Positions 45,586 through 54,559 of a stretch of DNA of 64,000 nt are shown piece by piece. Source of the DNA: Nitrospira sp. UBA6493 (lineage in GTDB: Bacteria > Nitrospirota > Nitrospiria > Nitrospirales > Nitrospiraceae); NCBI GenBank assembly GCA_002435325.1, contig DJMJ01000014.1, positions 1 through 64,000 of the forward strand, written 5' to 3'. The notes beneath the pieces are model-generated. The model made no database searches, had not been told where the DNA came from, and saw nothing but the letters and a program-made list of their open reading frames with translations. Each line of letters starts with the position of its first letter. Positions within the stretch are counted from its first letter, which is position 1. Position numbers and translations under genes: made by a program.

Positions 45586-47382
45586 CTACCAGCCAACCCG
45601 CCCGAAAATCTTTTCCAGCTCCTCAATGCCCAGATGATAGGCCGTACGCCTGCCATGCGGGCAGGTCTGGATCTTCCCCTCTGCCAGCCAATCCGCAGCG
45701 AGGTGTTTGATCTCGGGCAACTCCATGACTCGCCCCGCCCTCACGGCGCCATGACAGGCCAGCGACGCCAGGACAGGCCGCACCCGATCCTCCAGGCTCG
45801 ACGCCCGGTCCCACTGACTGAGATCGTCGAGCAAATCTTGCAGGAAGCCCCCCGCATCCACCTTGCCGATGCCGAGCGGGACGCTCCGGACCAGCACAGT
45901 GGCGGTCCCGAACGGTTCAAGGCCGAGTCCAAGTTTTTCAAGGTCACCCTGATAGCGTTGCAGCAACGCGGCCTGCGGAGCCGTGAGTTCAACCGATTCA
46001 GGGATCAGCAGCGGCTGAGCGGCCATTCCACGCGCCTGCCAGGCACGATAAAGCCTTTCAAATAGCACCCGTTCATGCACGGTGTGCTGATCAATAATGG
46101 TCAGCGCCCCGCCAATCTGCACGACGAGATAAGTGCGATTAAGTTGTCCGAGCGCGACGACTTCCGAGGAAGGCACCCGCACATAGGACTCCGCCGCCTC
46201 GCTCACAAACGCCAGCTGCTCCGCCTGGCGGGCTTCCCCTGCCGGCCGGTCTGAACCAGCCGGCAAAACCACAGGCCCTCCAAAGACCGGCGGGGTCTGA
46301 GTCCAAGACGATACACTGGCCGGCAGCACCGCTCCCCCCTCACTCACGGAATCCTGTGGCACCTGCACGACGCTCTCGCGGCGCCCCAAGGCCTGCCGAA
46401 CCGCACGGCGCACCAACTGATGAATGGCTTCATTCGCGGCGAATCGGATTTCCCGCTTGGCCGGATGCACATTCACGTCCACGCTATCGGAATCGATCTC
46501 CAGAAAAAGGACAAACTGAGGCTGGTGCCCTTTGGCCAAAAACGAACCATAGCCTTCGGCCACCGCATGGAGGATTGCCGCATTCCGAACCGGCCGGCGA
46601 TTGACGAACAACTCTTGCGGCGTCCGTGAGGCTTTGGCATGGTTGGCGTCGATGATCATTCCGCTAATCGCCGCACCAGGCTGTTCCCCCTGCACCGCTA
46701 CCGCGCGATCGAGAAACATCTGCCGGTAAATCTGGCCAATGCGATCCTCAGCCGTGGACACGGCGGGGTAATTCAACACCTCTTGGGCATTACTCGTGAG
46801 CTTGAAATGCACCGACGGCCAGGCCAGCGCCGCTTGCTGCACCACATGAGTAATGTGGGAAGATTCCGTGGGCATCGACTTCAGAAACTTCTTCCGGGCC
46901 GGCTGGTTGTAAAACAGCTCCGTCACCTCGATGCGCGTTCCCACGACTGGCGGCGCATCGAGCACCTGCTGGAGCTGCCCCCCGGCCAATTGCAGTTCGG
47001 TGCCGATGGCGTCCCCTTTGGTCGCGGTCACTAGCTGAACCTTGGATACCGAGGCGATGCTCGGAAGCGCCTCCCCGCGAAACCCCATCGTGCGGATCGA
47101 CCAGAGATCCCGGTCCGAGCGGAGCTTGCTGGTAGCATGCCGTCCAAAAGCCTGAGGCGCATCGGTTCGGGTCATTCCCTCGCCGTCGTCCGTCACACGG
47201 ATCATCCCCAGGCCGCCGTCCTTCACATCGACCGTGATCGTCCGGCTGCCGGCATCGAGACTGTTTTCGATGAGTTCCTTGACCACTGCGGCAGGCCGTT
47301 CGATCACCTCCCCGGCGGCGATCCGGCTGATGACATCGCCCGGCAAGATCTGAATCTTTCCACTGAAGCCGGTGGTCACCAT
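45586..47382 (-). CDS. mutL: DNA mismatch repair protein MutL
   Basis: A 598-residue protein with the start at 47382 (GGAG 9 nt upstream, MVTTGFSGKIQILP). GHKL ATPase motifs: VVKELIENSLDAGS, DDGEGM, GFRGEALPSIASVS. The C-terminal domain keeps the endonuclease motif DQHTVHERVLFE (usual DQHA-x2-E-x4-E), ACHGAVRAG and CPHGRR. So this is an endonuclease-type MutL that nicks the new strand without MutH. A Ser/Pro-rich linker (about 345-400) joins the domains. Confidence 0.95.
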   Translation of the reverse strand: MVTTGFSGKIQILPGDVISRIAAGEVIERPAAVVKELIENSLDAGSRTITVDVKDGGLGMIRVTDDGEGMTRTDAPQAFGRHATSKLRSDRDLWSIRTMGFRGEALPSIASVSKVQLVTATKGDAIGTELQLAGGQLQQVLDAPPVVGTRIEVTELFYNQPARKKFLKSMPTESSHITHVVQQAALAWPSVHFKLTSNAQEVLNYPAVSTAEDRIGQIYRQMFLDRAVAVQGEQPGAAISGMIIDANHAKASRTPQELFVNRRPVRNAAILHAVAEGYGSFLAKGHQPQFVLFLEIDSDSVDVNVHPAKREIRFAANEAIHQLVRRAVRQALGRRESVVQVPQDSVSEGGAVLPASVSSWTQTPPVFGGPVVLPAGSDRPAGEARQAEQLAFVSEAAESYVRVPSSEVVALGQLNRTYLVVQIGGALTIIDQHTVHERVLFERLYRAWQARGMAAQPLLIPESVELTAPQAALLQRYQGDLEKLGLGLEPFGTATVLVRSVPLGIGKVDAGGFLQDLLDDLSQWDRASSLEDRVRPVLASLACHGAVRAGRVMELPEIKHLAADWLAEGKIQTCPHGRRTAYHLGIEELEKIFGRVGW

Positions 47383-47451
47383 GGGGTCAGGCTCCACGAT
47401 GGATGAGAGATGGCTGAAGCACACAGGCAGGCCGTCGCGCACCTGCGACGG

Positions 47452-48228
47452 TCATCGGATATCGGCGAGTTTATTCTTGGCGAGTTTAGCTTCCTCAGAC
47501 GTGGGAAACTCTTCCAATACATGCTTGAGATATTTCCGTGATTTCACCAAATCGCCCGTTTCCGCCGTCGAGAGGCCGAGCTTATAGAGGGCAGCCGGGA
47601 CCTTCTCATTGCCCGGGTATTCCGTGATCAGATACTCGAAGGCCTGAATCGCCCGCGCATAATCTTTCTGGTTATAATATGACTCACCGAGCCAGTAGTG
47701 AGCATTCGGCGTCAGCGACGTGCCGGGAAAATCTTTGGTGAAACGCTGGAATCCCGCCACCGCCAACTCATACTTCCCATTGAGATAATCGTTGTAGGCC
47801 AGATTGAAGGCCGCCGTGGGAGTAATCCCTGGCGTACCGGGAACGATCGTCGCACTCTCCGCTTGCGTCTGAGGCTTCCCAGGCTTGGCCGGTTTCGGCG
47901 TCTCGGATGGAACCGGATCCGGTTTGGAGACCACACCCCCTTGCCCCTCTTCAAGTTTGGCCAGCCGTGCCTCGATCTTTTGCAGCCGTGCGGCCAATTC
48001 CTCGACCCGGGATTTCCCCGGATCAGCATCTTTCACGCGTTCGACAGACTCCAGCCGGCGTAGCGCTGCATCGACCCGCTGATGATCCTGCTCCTGCGAC
48101 TTGGAGATTGTCGAAATCGAATCTCTCAGCTCGACGAAATCGGCATGCTTGGCACACCCCCCCAATATCAACAACTGGCCAGCGGCCATCAGGCCCCCCA
48201 CACACATCTGGATACGTGACAGCACCAT
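47452..48228 (-). CDS. CpoB/YbgF-like TPR lipoprotein
   Basis: A 258-residue protein with a lipobox at about Cys25 (LILGGC). A coiled coil (about 30-95) has heptads (RVEELAARLQKIEARLAKLEEG), then a Pro/Lys linker and three TPRs (about 140-255; NAHYWLGESYYNQKDYARAIQAFEYLI). This is the CpoB (YbgF) architecture, which coordinates cell-wall synthesis with Tol constriction at division. It lies 2 nt downstream of a second, longer CpoB-like gene and near pal, tolB. Confidence 0.85.
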   Translation of the reverse strand: MVLSRIQMCVGGLMAAGQLLILGGCAKHADFVELRDSISTISKSQEQDHQRVDAALRRLESVERVKDADPGKSRVEELAARLQKIEARLAKLEEGQGGVVSKPDPVPSETPKPAKPGKPQTQAESATIVPGTPGITPTAAFNLAYNDYLNGKYELAVAGFQRFTKDFPGTSLTPNAHYWLGESYYNQKDYARAIQAFEYLITEYPGNEKVPAALYKLGLSTAETGDLVKSRKYLKHVLEEFPTSEEAKLAKNKLADIR

Positions 48229-48230
48229 CT

Positions 48231-49721
48231 CTACCGACCCTCCTTCAACTGAACCAGCTTGTCGGATGCTTTGCCAGCCTCCGGAGTCCTGGGGTACAGC
48301 GTCACCACTTGCTTAAATGCGGACGATGCTCGCTTTTTATCTTTCAACGCGAGATAGGCATAGCCTTTCTTGAGAAGAGCAGCCGGGACTTTCTCGCTGC
48401 GGGGATAATCCAACTCCACCTTGTCGTAGGAATCAATCGCCTTCTTATATTCCTTCGAGCCATAATAAGATTCGCCGAGCCAATACCTGGCATTGGGGGC
48501 TAGATCCGAGTTGGGATAACTCACGAGAAATGCGGCAAACCCATTCCGTGCTCCCTCCAGATCCCCATCACGAAAAAGTGCCAGCACCCGTTCATACTGC
48601 TCACGATCCGCGGCTGCTGACGAGCGAGCGGACGAGGCGACCGGCGCCTCCACCGGAGCGGCCACCGCAACAGATGAGGAAGCCGCGGCTGACGAGCCCT
48701 CACTTGAGGATTCCGACACCTGACTGGCGGCGACCCCTTGTTCGGAATCCTGCGTCGTCCGTTCACTCCTGGAGGATTCCGGCGCAGAAGCCTGATGGGA
48801 CCGCTGAGCATGCTTCGCCGTCGACTGCCGCCCCCCAGCCTTCTGGCTCACCTGATCGACCGACCGCGCCAGCTCCTCAAGGCGGCGATCCTGATCCTCG
48901 AAACGCGACACCACCTTGAGGTTCATCGACTCCAAAGTCTTCGCAACGGAATCCACGCTTCTCTTGACTGTTTCGACGTACCCCGCCATCGACTTATTGG
49001 CATCATTCACATAGGCTGTCGTCTCCCGGCTGCTGGCATCGAGCTTCGCCGCCAGACTCTTCGAAGCCTGCTCTTCCTGCCCAATTCGGTCATTCAATCC
49101 TGTCAAGGCCTCTTTAAATCCGGTCAGCGCCTGATTGAACTGCTCAAACTTCTGAGACACTTGATCCAGCCGGTGCTGACTCTCGCCCAATCCCTTTTGC
49201 TGTTCATCGAACTTTAGATCGACCCGCTTGGCCATGTCGTCATTGGTCTTCTTCACGACGCCGGCCAGATGTTCTTTCATCCCCTCAATCGCTTTGGCCA
49301 CATCCTCGGACATCTTATCGAGGCGGGCTTTTACTTTCGCATCCTGCGTGTCGAGACTTTTCTGCAACCACTGATACCGCGTTGTCGTGTCAGCTTCGAG
49401 CTTGGAAGCAAGCTGCTCCAGCTTCTTCGTCTGCTGCTCAAGCCGCGCCGCCTGGAATTTCATATTTTCCTGCTGCGCCTGAAGGTCCTGCGCCTGATGC
49501 AGCGCTTTTTCCAACTCCCCCCTTAGCTGCGGCAACTCCTGCTCGCGCAGCGAAGAAATCTCCTGACTCTGCCGCGCCCTAGCCTGCGAAAATTGGTCAT
49601 CCTGCTGCTTGAGCCTTTGTTGCAAGACCCGCTCAGTCTGCTTCAGGTCAGCCTGTTGCGCAACACATCCGGATAACAACGTGAGTAGCATGACAAGCAA
49701 AACGGCCATAGAACACCTCAT
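48231..49721 (-). CDS. Long CpoB-like lipoprotein with extended coiled coil
   Basis: A 496-residue protein started at 49721 (or 49709, where GAGGTG lies 4 nt upstream). Lipobox LLSGC (about residue 18). A coiled coil of about 300 residues (35-330) is much longer than in normal CpoB, and a Ser/Ala/Glu-rich linker (330-390) follows. Three C-terminal TPRs (NARYWLGESYYGSKEYKKAIDSYDKV) closely match those of the neighbouring gene. It is a tandem duplicate that gained a spacer, possibly reaching across the periplasm. Confidence 0.8.
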   Translation of the reverse strand: MRCSMAVLLVMLLTLLSGCVAQQADLKQTERVLQQRLKQQDDQFSQARARQSQEISSLREQELPQLRGELEKALHQAQDLQAQQENMKFQAARLEQQTKKLEQLASKLEADTTTRYQWLQKSLDTQDAKVKARLDKMSEDVAKAIEGMKEHLAGVVKKTNDDMAKRVDLKFDEQQKGLGESQHRLDQVSQKFEQFNQALTGFKEALTGLNDRIGQEEQASKSLAAKLDASSRETTAYVNDANKSMAGYVETVKRSVDSVAKTLESMNLKVVSRFEDQDRRLEELARSVDQVSQKAGGRQSTAKHAQRSHQASAPESSRSERTTQDSEQGVAASQVSESSSEGSSAAASSSVAVAAPVEAPVASSARSSAAADREQYERVLALFRDGDLEGARNGFAAFLVSYPNSDLAPNARYWLGESYYGSKEYKKAIDSYDKVELDYPRSEKVPAALLKKGYAYLALKDKKRASSAFKQVVTLYPRTPEAGKASDKLVQLKEGR

Positions 49722-49787
49722 GTGCCGATCCGAATCGACAAGCCTTCCCATACAACCCTTCACCCGCATTCAGACAACCCGCCTCCG

Positions 49788-50501
49788 TTACTTCTCGGTC
49801 TTGACCACCACATGTCCGCGACGGTTCTGTGCATAGCAGGACTCGTCACGCTCTTTGCAGAACGGCCGTTCCTTGCCATAGGACACGACAGCCACCCGGC
49901 CCGCGCTCACCCCGAGTTCGACTAAGTAATTCCGCACCGCCTTCGCGCGTTTTTCTCCCAGCACCAAGTTGTAGGCGGAAGTCCCTCGCTCATCGCAATG
50001 GCCTTCAATCTTCAAGCTGGCGCCGGCATTCGCCTTGATCCACTCGGCATCACGCGACAACGCCTGACGTCCTTCTTCCGAAATCGCGAAGCTGTCATAG
50101 GCAAAGAACACATCCCGCAATCCGGCGGCATCGGCAGCGGCTTGCTCCGACCGAATGGCATCCATCTGACGACCGCTCTGAGAGGGATCCAGCTTGGCCA
50201 TCATCGCCCCGTTCGTCACACGTTCTTCCGAGGGACTCTTCCCTCCCCCAACGGTATCTAACCCCCGCAGTCCTCCGGTCGCGCCGGCATCCCGATTGGA
50301 TAGTGAGGTGTCAGGGAAATTCGACCCGACGCCCCCCCCGCTCGATCCTGCATCGGCACTGGCCGATCCCTGCGTCGCTGCCTGCTGTGAAGACTGGGCA
50401 TCACCACCGGACTGCACGGCTTTTTTCGAACAGCCTGGCACAGCCATCAGCAGTACTGCCGCCATCATGGGCACATACCAGAACCCTTGTGTCGTCCGCA
50501 T
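49788..50501 (-). CDS. pal: Peptidoglycan-associated lipoprotein Pal
   Basis: A 237-residue protein from ATG 50501 (GAGGGGAG upstream). Lipobox LLMAVPGC, then a long Ser/Gly-rich spacer (about 30-100). The C-terminal OmpA domain has VFFAYDSFAISEEGRQAL and LKIEGHCDERGTSAYNLVLGEKRAKAV, the Pal signature binding peptidoglycan. Extra Cys near the end (PFCKERDESCYAQNRRGHVVV) is common in Pal. It anchors the outer membrane to the cell wall. Confidence 0.95.
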   Translation of the reverse strand: MRTTQGFWYVPMMAAVLLMAVPGCSKKAVQSGGDAQSSQQAATQGSASADAGSSGGGVGSNFPDTSLSNRDAGATGGLRGLDTVGGGKSPSEERVTNGAMMAKLDPSQSGRQMDAIRSEQAAADAAGLRDVFFAYDSFAISEEGRQALSRDAEWIKANAGASLKIEGHCDERGTSAYNLVLGEKRAKAVRNYLVELGVSAGRVAVVSYGKERPFCKERDESCYAQNRRGHVVVKTEK

Positions 50502-50590
50502 ATAATCTCCCCTCCCTCTAAAAAGACATCCGCCGGCCATCCCAGCAGGACGTCAGTGCATGATTGTACCGTAATGATCGTCGTGGCCCA

Positions 50591-51907
50591 TCATGACGCC
50601 GGCGACCACGCCGGTGCACTGTTATGTACTCCAGTGAATGTGATTCGCTCAAGATCTTTGCCATCGGCATTGATCATATAAATCTGGCTTTTGCCATCGG
50701 CCGTTGAACTAAAGACCAGATGGCGGCCATCCGGGGACCACGAAGGCGAATCATCAACCCCAGGCCCCGCCGTAAGCTGAACCTTCTTCTGCCCGTCCGG
50801 CGTGATGAGACAGAGCTTATACTCTTTTTTTGGCGTCCGGCACACATAAGCAATCCAATTCCCGCGCGGAGACCACGCCGGCGCGGCATTGTAATCACCG
50901 TCAAAGGTCAATCGTCGAATGTTCGAGCCATCGGCGCTCATCAAAAATATCTGTGGCCCGCCGCTGCGATCTGAGGCGAATGCCAGCTCTCTCCCTGAAG
51001 GGGCCCAGGAAGGGGAGAGATCGCCCGAGGCATGCGTCGTCATCCGCTGCAACGCCTTGGTCCTGGTATCTAACCGGTACAGCTCGGAATTCCCTTCGTA
51101 GCTCGACGCAAACGCGAGAAAGTTTCCATCCGGTGAAAGCGCGGGCGTAATATTAAGCCCGCCGAGCGACACCAGGGTCCAGCGTTTCCCCGTCGCCAAC
51201 TCGATCATGTCAATATCCTGCGTATTCCGATTACGATAAGCCGTAAACACGAGAAATCGCCGATCGGGCGACCACCGCGGCATCAAGTTCAAAAACCCGT
51301 CGGCCGTCAACTGGCGCGGCTCATAGCCATCGTAATCCATCACAAACAATTCCCGTGCCGGCCCCTGTTCGGACACGTATGCAATTTTCGATCTGGCAAT
51401 ACCAGGCTCCCCTGTATACCGAAACACCAATTCATCCGCAAACCGATGGGCCATCAAACGGACAACGGAGGAAGAACCGACATAGCGCTTGCCGCCGACG
51501 ACCTCGTTGCTTCCCCCGTCATAGACAAACCCATCCATGCTGATATCCGCATCCTTATCCCCGGCTTTCAGGCCCGCCTTCCCCCACACCAGAACTGAGG
51601 CGCCATTCTCCGCCGCCTGCTTGAAGGCCGGATTCGGCACCGTTCCCACATCTTTAAATCCCAGACCCGGCACATCCACCAGCGTAAACACCAGCGACCG
51701 GCGGATATCGGACTTCAAGACTTCTTCCAACCGCCCTCCCAGCCACTCAGGCCCTCCGGCATTCTGAATACCGATCACGCCGACAGGGATTTTCTGAAAA
51801 TCAGGGCGCGTCGCCTCCAGAAAGACATCTGTCGCGCCGGACTCGATGATGCCGATCACTCCCACCAGCGCGCAACAGGTCAGCAATAGACAGGTTTTGA
51901 GTCGCAT
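50591..51907 (-). CDS. tolB: Tol-Pal translocation protein TolB
   Basis: A 438-residue periplasmic protein. The signal peptide (about 1-25) is followed by an N-terminal alpha/beta domain (about 35-160; RRSLVFTLVDVPGLGF). A beta-propeller of five to six WD40-like blades follows, each with the S-x-DG-x-L/SPDGR pattern (PRWSPDRRFLVFTAYRN, PSWAPSGRELAFASDR, PSWSPDGRHLVFSS). TolB binds Pal and TolA. It starts 3 nt after tolA. Confidence 0.95.
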   Translation of the reverse strand: MRLKTCLLLTCCALVGVIGIIESGATDVFLEATRPDFQKIPVGVIGIQNAGGPEWLGGRLEEVLKSDIRRSLVFTLVDVPGLGFKDVGTVPNPAFKQAAENGASVLVWGKAGLKAGDKDADISMDGFVYDGGSNEVVGGKRYVGSSSVVRLMAHRFADELVFRYTGEPGIARSKIAYVSEQGPARELFVMDYDGYEPRQLTADGFLNLMPRWSPDRRFLVFTAYRNRNTQDIDMIELATGKRWTLVSLGGLNITPALSPDGNFLAFASSYEGNSELYRLDTRTKALQRMTTHASGDLSPSWAPSGRELAFASDRSGGPQIFLMSADGSNIRRLTFDGDYNAAPAWSPRGNWIAYVCRTPKKEYKLCLITPDGQKKVQLTAGPGVDDSPSWSPDGRHLVFSSTADGKSQIYMINADGKDLERITFTGVHNSAPAWSPAS

Positions 51908-51910
51908 GAA

Positions 51911-52948
51911 TTATCCGTTCGGCTCCCCAACTGTAAAAGTAAAATGGGCATCAAAAGAGGATTCCGTCAGCTCGGGTGGAAACCCCGGCAACGGCTCGGC
52001 ATTCATGACCGCGCGTTGGCCGGCCAGATCGTAATATACATTGCCCGAAGACTGCTCGATCGCCACGCTGCTGACCGTCCCGTTCCTGTGCAACCGGAAC
52101 TTCACGACGACCGAATAGACCTGCGCCGTCACATCAACCGGCGGCGCAGACCAAACGCTGCTGATTCGTTGCCGGACCCGCGCCAGATACGCATTGGAGC
52201 CCGGCGCGACGCCCGCCACCTTGAGCGTCGTATCGACCGCTTTCACACTGGGCACCTTGGCCTCACGCTGAGCCGCAGGCTTGGCTGGCGCCTCCGCCAT
52301 CAGCGGCTTGGACTCCTTCGGCAACTCCACCTTTTTGATCTTACTCAGTTCCTCATCCAGTTCCCGATTCATTTCTTCGCTCAACGATGTCCGCGGCTTG
52401 ACCTCGGACGGCTTCCTGGGAAGCTCCTTGGCATCGTGCGCCACCGGGACATCCGGCAGCTTTAATTTCGCAACAACGGGCGCCACCGGATCATGCGCTT
52501 TTTTCGGCCGATCGGTCGGACTGAAATCACCAAACTTCGGGGCATCCGGAGGCAACTCGACCCCCTTCATCAAGTCACGCATAGGATCTTGTGCAGGCCG
52601 CGCCGGAACGACAGGCTCAGTCTTAGCCGATGGCGGGGCAACAGGCGCCATTTTCACCGGCGGAGCCGGAGCAGGAAGCTTGGCCGGCTTAGCCGACTCC
52701 ACCGGCTTCACCGGCGTCTTGACCGGTTCCACCGTTTTCACCGGTGGAGTCGGCAAGGACGCGAGCGAGACTTCGATGGACGCCAGCGGCTGCTCTCCGT
52801 GCCGAGGCCACCGAACCCACGTGACCGCCACCAGCACAACCACATGCAGGACCAAGGACCAGACCACCGCCCGTCTGAGATGACGGGCAATCCGCCCCTG
52901 AGCATCCTCATCCAGCCACGGAAGTGATTGTGCGGAAGCCTGCACCAT
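51911..52948 (-). CDS. tolA: TolA-like energy transducer
   Basis: A 345-residue protein with one N-terminal membrane segment (about 28-48), a Pro/Lys/Ala-rich periplasmic spacer (about 70-250) and a C-terminal TonB/TolA beta domain (about 255-340). The C-terminal domain has YLARVRQRISSVWSAPP and VVKFRLHRNGTVSSVAIEQSSG. It lies between tolR and tolB, which fixes the assignment as TolA rather than TonB. TolA couples TolQR proton flow to outer-membrane constriction. Confidence 0.9.
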   Translation of the reverse strand: MVQASAQSLPWLDEDAQGRIARHLRRAVVWSLVLHVVVLVAVTWVRWPRHGEQPLASIEVSLASLPTPPVKTVEPVKTPVKPVESAKPAKLPAPAPPVKMAPVAPPSAKTEPVVPARPAQDPMRDLMKGVELPPDAPKFGDFSPTDRPKKAHDPVAPVVAKLKLPDVPVAHDAKELPRKPSEVKPRTSLSEEMNRELDEELSKIKKVELPKESKPLMAEAPAKPAAQREAKVPSVKAVDTTLKVAGVAPGSNAYLARVRQRISSVWSAPPVDVTAQVYSVVVKFRLHRNGTVSSVAIEQSSGNVYYDLAGQRAVMNAEPLPGFPPELTESSFDAHFTFTVGEPNG

Positions 52949-52961
52949 AGCGATTCACAAT

Positions 52962-53405
52962 CTAGTTTTTTCGGCGAGCGGACGAAACGTCCGTTACCCG
53001 CTCAGGCGCGGTCGGATCAGTCACCATTCCCAGCTTCTCAATACCCGCCTTCTTCACCCCGTCCATGACTTGCACCACAATGCCGTAGGGCACATCGCGA
53101 TCGGCGCGCAAATACAGCGACACATCGGCATGTTCTTCCTTGAGAAGCCTGAGCTTGCGCTCCAACTGCACTACGCTGACCTGATCCTTATCCAGATAGA
53201 GGCGTTGGTCTTTTTCAATGGTGAGGACAGCGCGGATTTCCGGCTTGATCGTATTCGATGCCGATTTCGGCAAAGTGATATCCATCCCGCGATACAACAT
53301 GGGCGCGGTCACCATAAAAATGACGAGCAGAACCAGCACCACATCGACCAGCGGAATAATGTTGATCTCCGCCATGAACCGGCGCTGGCGGGTTTCCAGA
53401 ATCAT
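52962..53405 (-). CDS. tolR: TolR/ExbD-type proton channel subunit
   Basis: A 147-residue protein. One membrane helix (about 17-38; INIIPLVDVVLVLLVIFMVTAPML) carries the conserved Asp (LVDVV) needed for proton transfer. A periplasmic domain follows with TIEKDQRLYLDKDQV and VSLYLRADRDVPYGIVVQVMDGVKKAGIEKLGMVT. Its start overlaps the tolQ stop by 4 nt. Confidence 0.95.
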   Translation of the reverse strand: MILETRQRRFMAEINIIPLVDVVLVLLVIFMVTAPMLYRGMDITLPKSASNTIKPEIRAVLTIEKDQRLYLDKDQVSVVQLERKLRLLKEEHADVSLYLRADRDVPYGIVVQVMDGVKKAGIEKLGMVTDPTAPERVTDVSSARRKN

Positions 53406-54094
53406 CCCTTGGCTCCGCCCGATCCCAGTTTTGATTTGGAGGATAACAAGACAAAAAGTTCCACCGTCACCGTATCCATGCGGAAAGCCGTGCGGCGAAT
53501 GCGAGACAAAAAGTAATTGTAGGCAATGACGGCGGGAATCGCTGCAAACAGCCCCGCTGCCGTTGCCACCAGCGCTTCAGACACACCCGGTGCCACCGCC
53601 GCGATACTAGCCGTCCCCTGCGAGCCAATTTCACGGAACGAGTCGATGATGCCCATGACGGTTCCCAGCAACCCGACAAAGGGGCTGATATTGCCCGTCG
53701 TGGCCAAAAATGGCAGATACGACTCAAGCTGCGCCAGTTGGCCTTGTGCGAGATGCTGAGCGGTTCGCTCCATGACCTGGCGATCCACAACGGACGCGCT
53801 GCCAAGCTCCTGACCGCCCTGTCCTACCCCGAGTCGTTCCACCACACCATGAAAGATTTTGGCGCAGGGACTCCCGGCCGAACGATAGGCGTGGCGCGCG
53901 ACTTCATCCACATCCTTGGCCTTCGAAAGCACAGCCATGAAGCGATGATCTTCGGCATCCGCCGACCGGAACATGTTCCACTTGAGGAGAATCACCGCCC
54001 AGGAAAGGACCGATAATAGGAAAAGCAGGAAGAGAACGACTTTCGACACCATCCCCAGTGACCCGAGAAGACCCATGGGACCTGACTGGAACAT
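53402..54094 (-). CDS. tolQ: TolQ-type proton channel subunit
   Basis: A 230-residue protein with three membrane segments (about 15-38, 130-155, 170-195). FLATTGNISPFVGLLGTVMGIIDSF and SEALVATAAGLFAAIPAVIAYNYF are the MotA/TolQ/ExbB signatures with the proton-path Thr residues. With TolR it forms the motor of the Tol-Pal system. It is first of the tol run; tRNA genes and a strong promoter lie upstream on the same strand. Confidence 0.95.
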   Translation of the reverse strand: MFQSGPMGLLGSLGMVSKVVLFLLFLLSVLSWAVILLKWNMFRSADAEDHRFMAVLSKAKDVDEVARHAYRSAGSPCAKIFHGVVERLGVGQGGQELGSASVVDRQVMERTAQHLAQGQLAQLESYLPFLATTGNISPFVGLLGTVMGIIDSFREIGSQGTASIAAVAPGVSEALVATAAGLFAAIPAVIAYNYFLSRIRRTAFRMDTVTVELFVLLSSKSKLGSGGAKG

Positions 54095-54167
54095 AAGGCG
54101 CTAGCGTCTCCCTCCTCGAATCATGACACACCGTGGTGTGATGGAGTGTACCAAACTTTGGAGAAAA

Positions 54168-54245
54168 TGGCGGGGCCGACGGGATTTGAACCCGCGACCT
54201 CCAGATTGACAATCTGGCGTCCTAACCAGGCTGAACGACGGCCCC
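54168..54245 (-). tRNA. tRNA-Asp (GTC)
   Basis: Cloverleaf on the minus strand: acceptor GGGGCCG/CGGCCCC, anticodon stem CCAGA/TCTGG around TTGTCAA, T-arm GGTTCAAAT. CCA is encoded (54168-54170). Discriminator base G fits Asp. Confidence 0.95.
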
Positions 54246-54367
54246 TCGAGACTCTATCTTTGGCGGATGATCGGAACGACAAGACGATATCTAGCGGTCG
54301 GTCGATTCCAAAACTTAGAATGGCTATATCTTCTTTCTTCGCCCCGTCCTCGCACACCAGTCTGCCT

Positions 54368-54443
54368 TGGTAGGCGGAACAGGGATCGAACCTGTGACCT
54401 CTGCCTTGTAAGGGCAGCGCTCTCCCAATTGAGCTATCCGCCC
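54368..54443 (-). tRNA. tRNA-Val (TAC)
   Basis: Cloverleaf on the minus strand: acceptor GGGCGGA/TCCGCCT, anticodon stem CTGCC/GGCAG around CTTACAA, T-arm GGTTCGATC. CCA is encoded (54368-54370). Discriminator base A fits Val. Confidence 0.95.
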
Positions 54444-54466
54444 GATTGTCCTCACAAGATTTTCGG

Positions 54467-54495
54467 ATGCTATCAAGTCCATAGGATCTTGTCAA
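54467..54495 (-). promoter_or_regulatory. Sigma-70-type promoter of the tRNA-Val/tRNA-Asp unit
   Basis: On the minus strand a perfect TTGACA (54490-54495), 17-bp spacer, TAGCAT (54467-54472). Predicted start about 54460, 17 nt before tRNA-Val. It may also feed tolQ, as no terminator is seen between tRNA-Asp and 54094. Confidence 0.7.
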
Positions 54496-54559
54496 TCGGT
54501 TCTCGCACTATTCTTGCATTTTTCTGGCGCGCGGAGAAATATATTTCCAAACCATCGGC

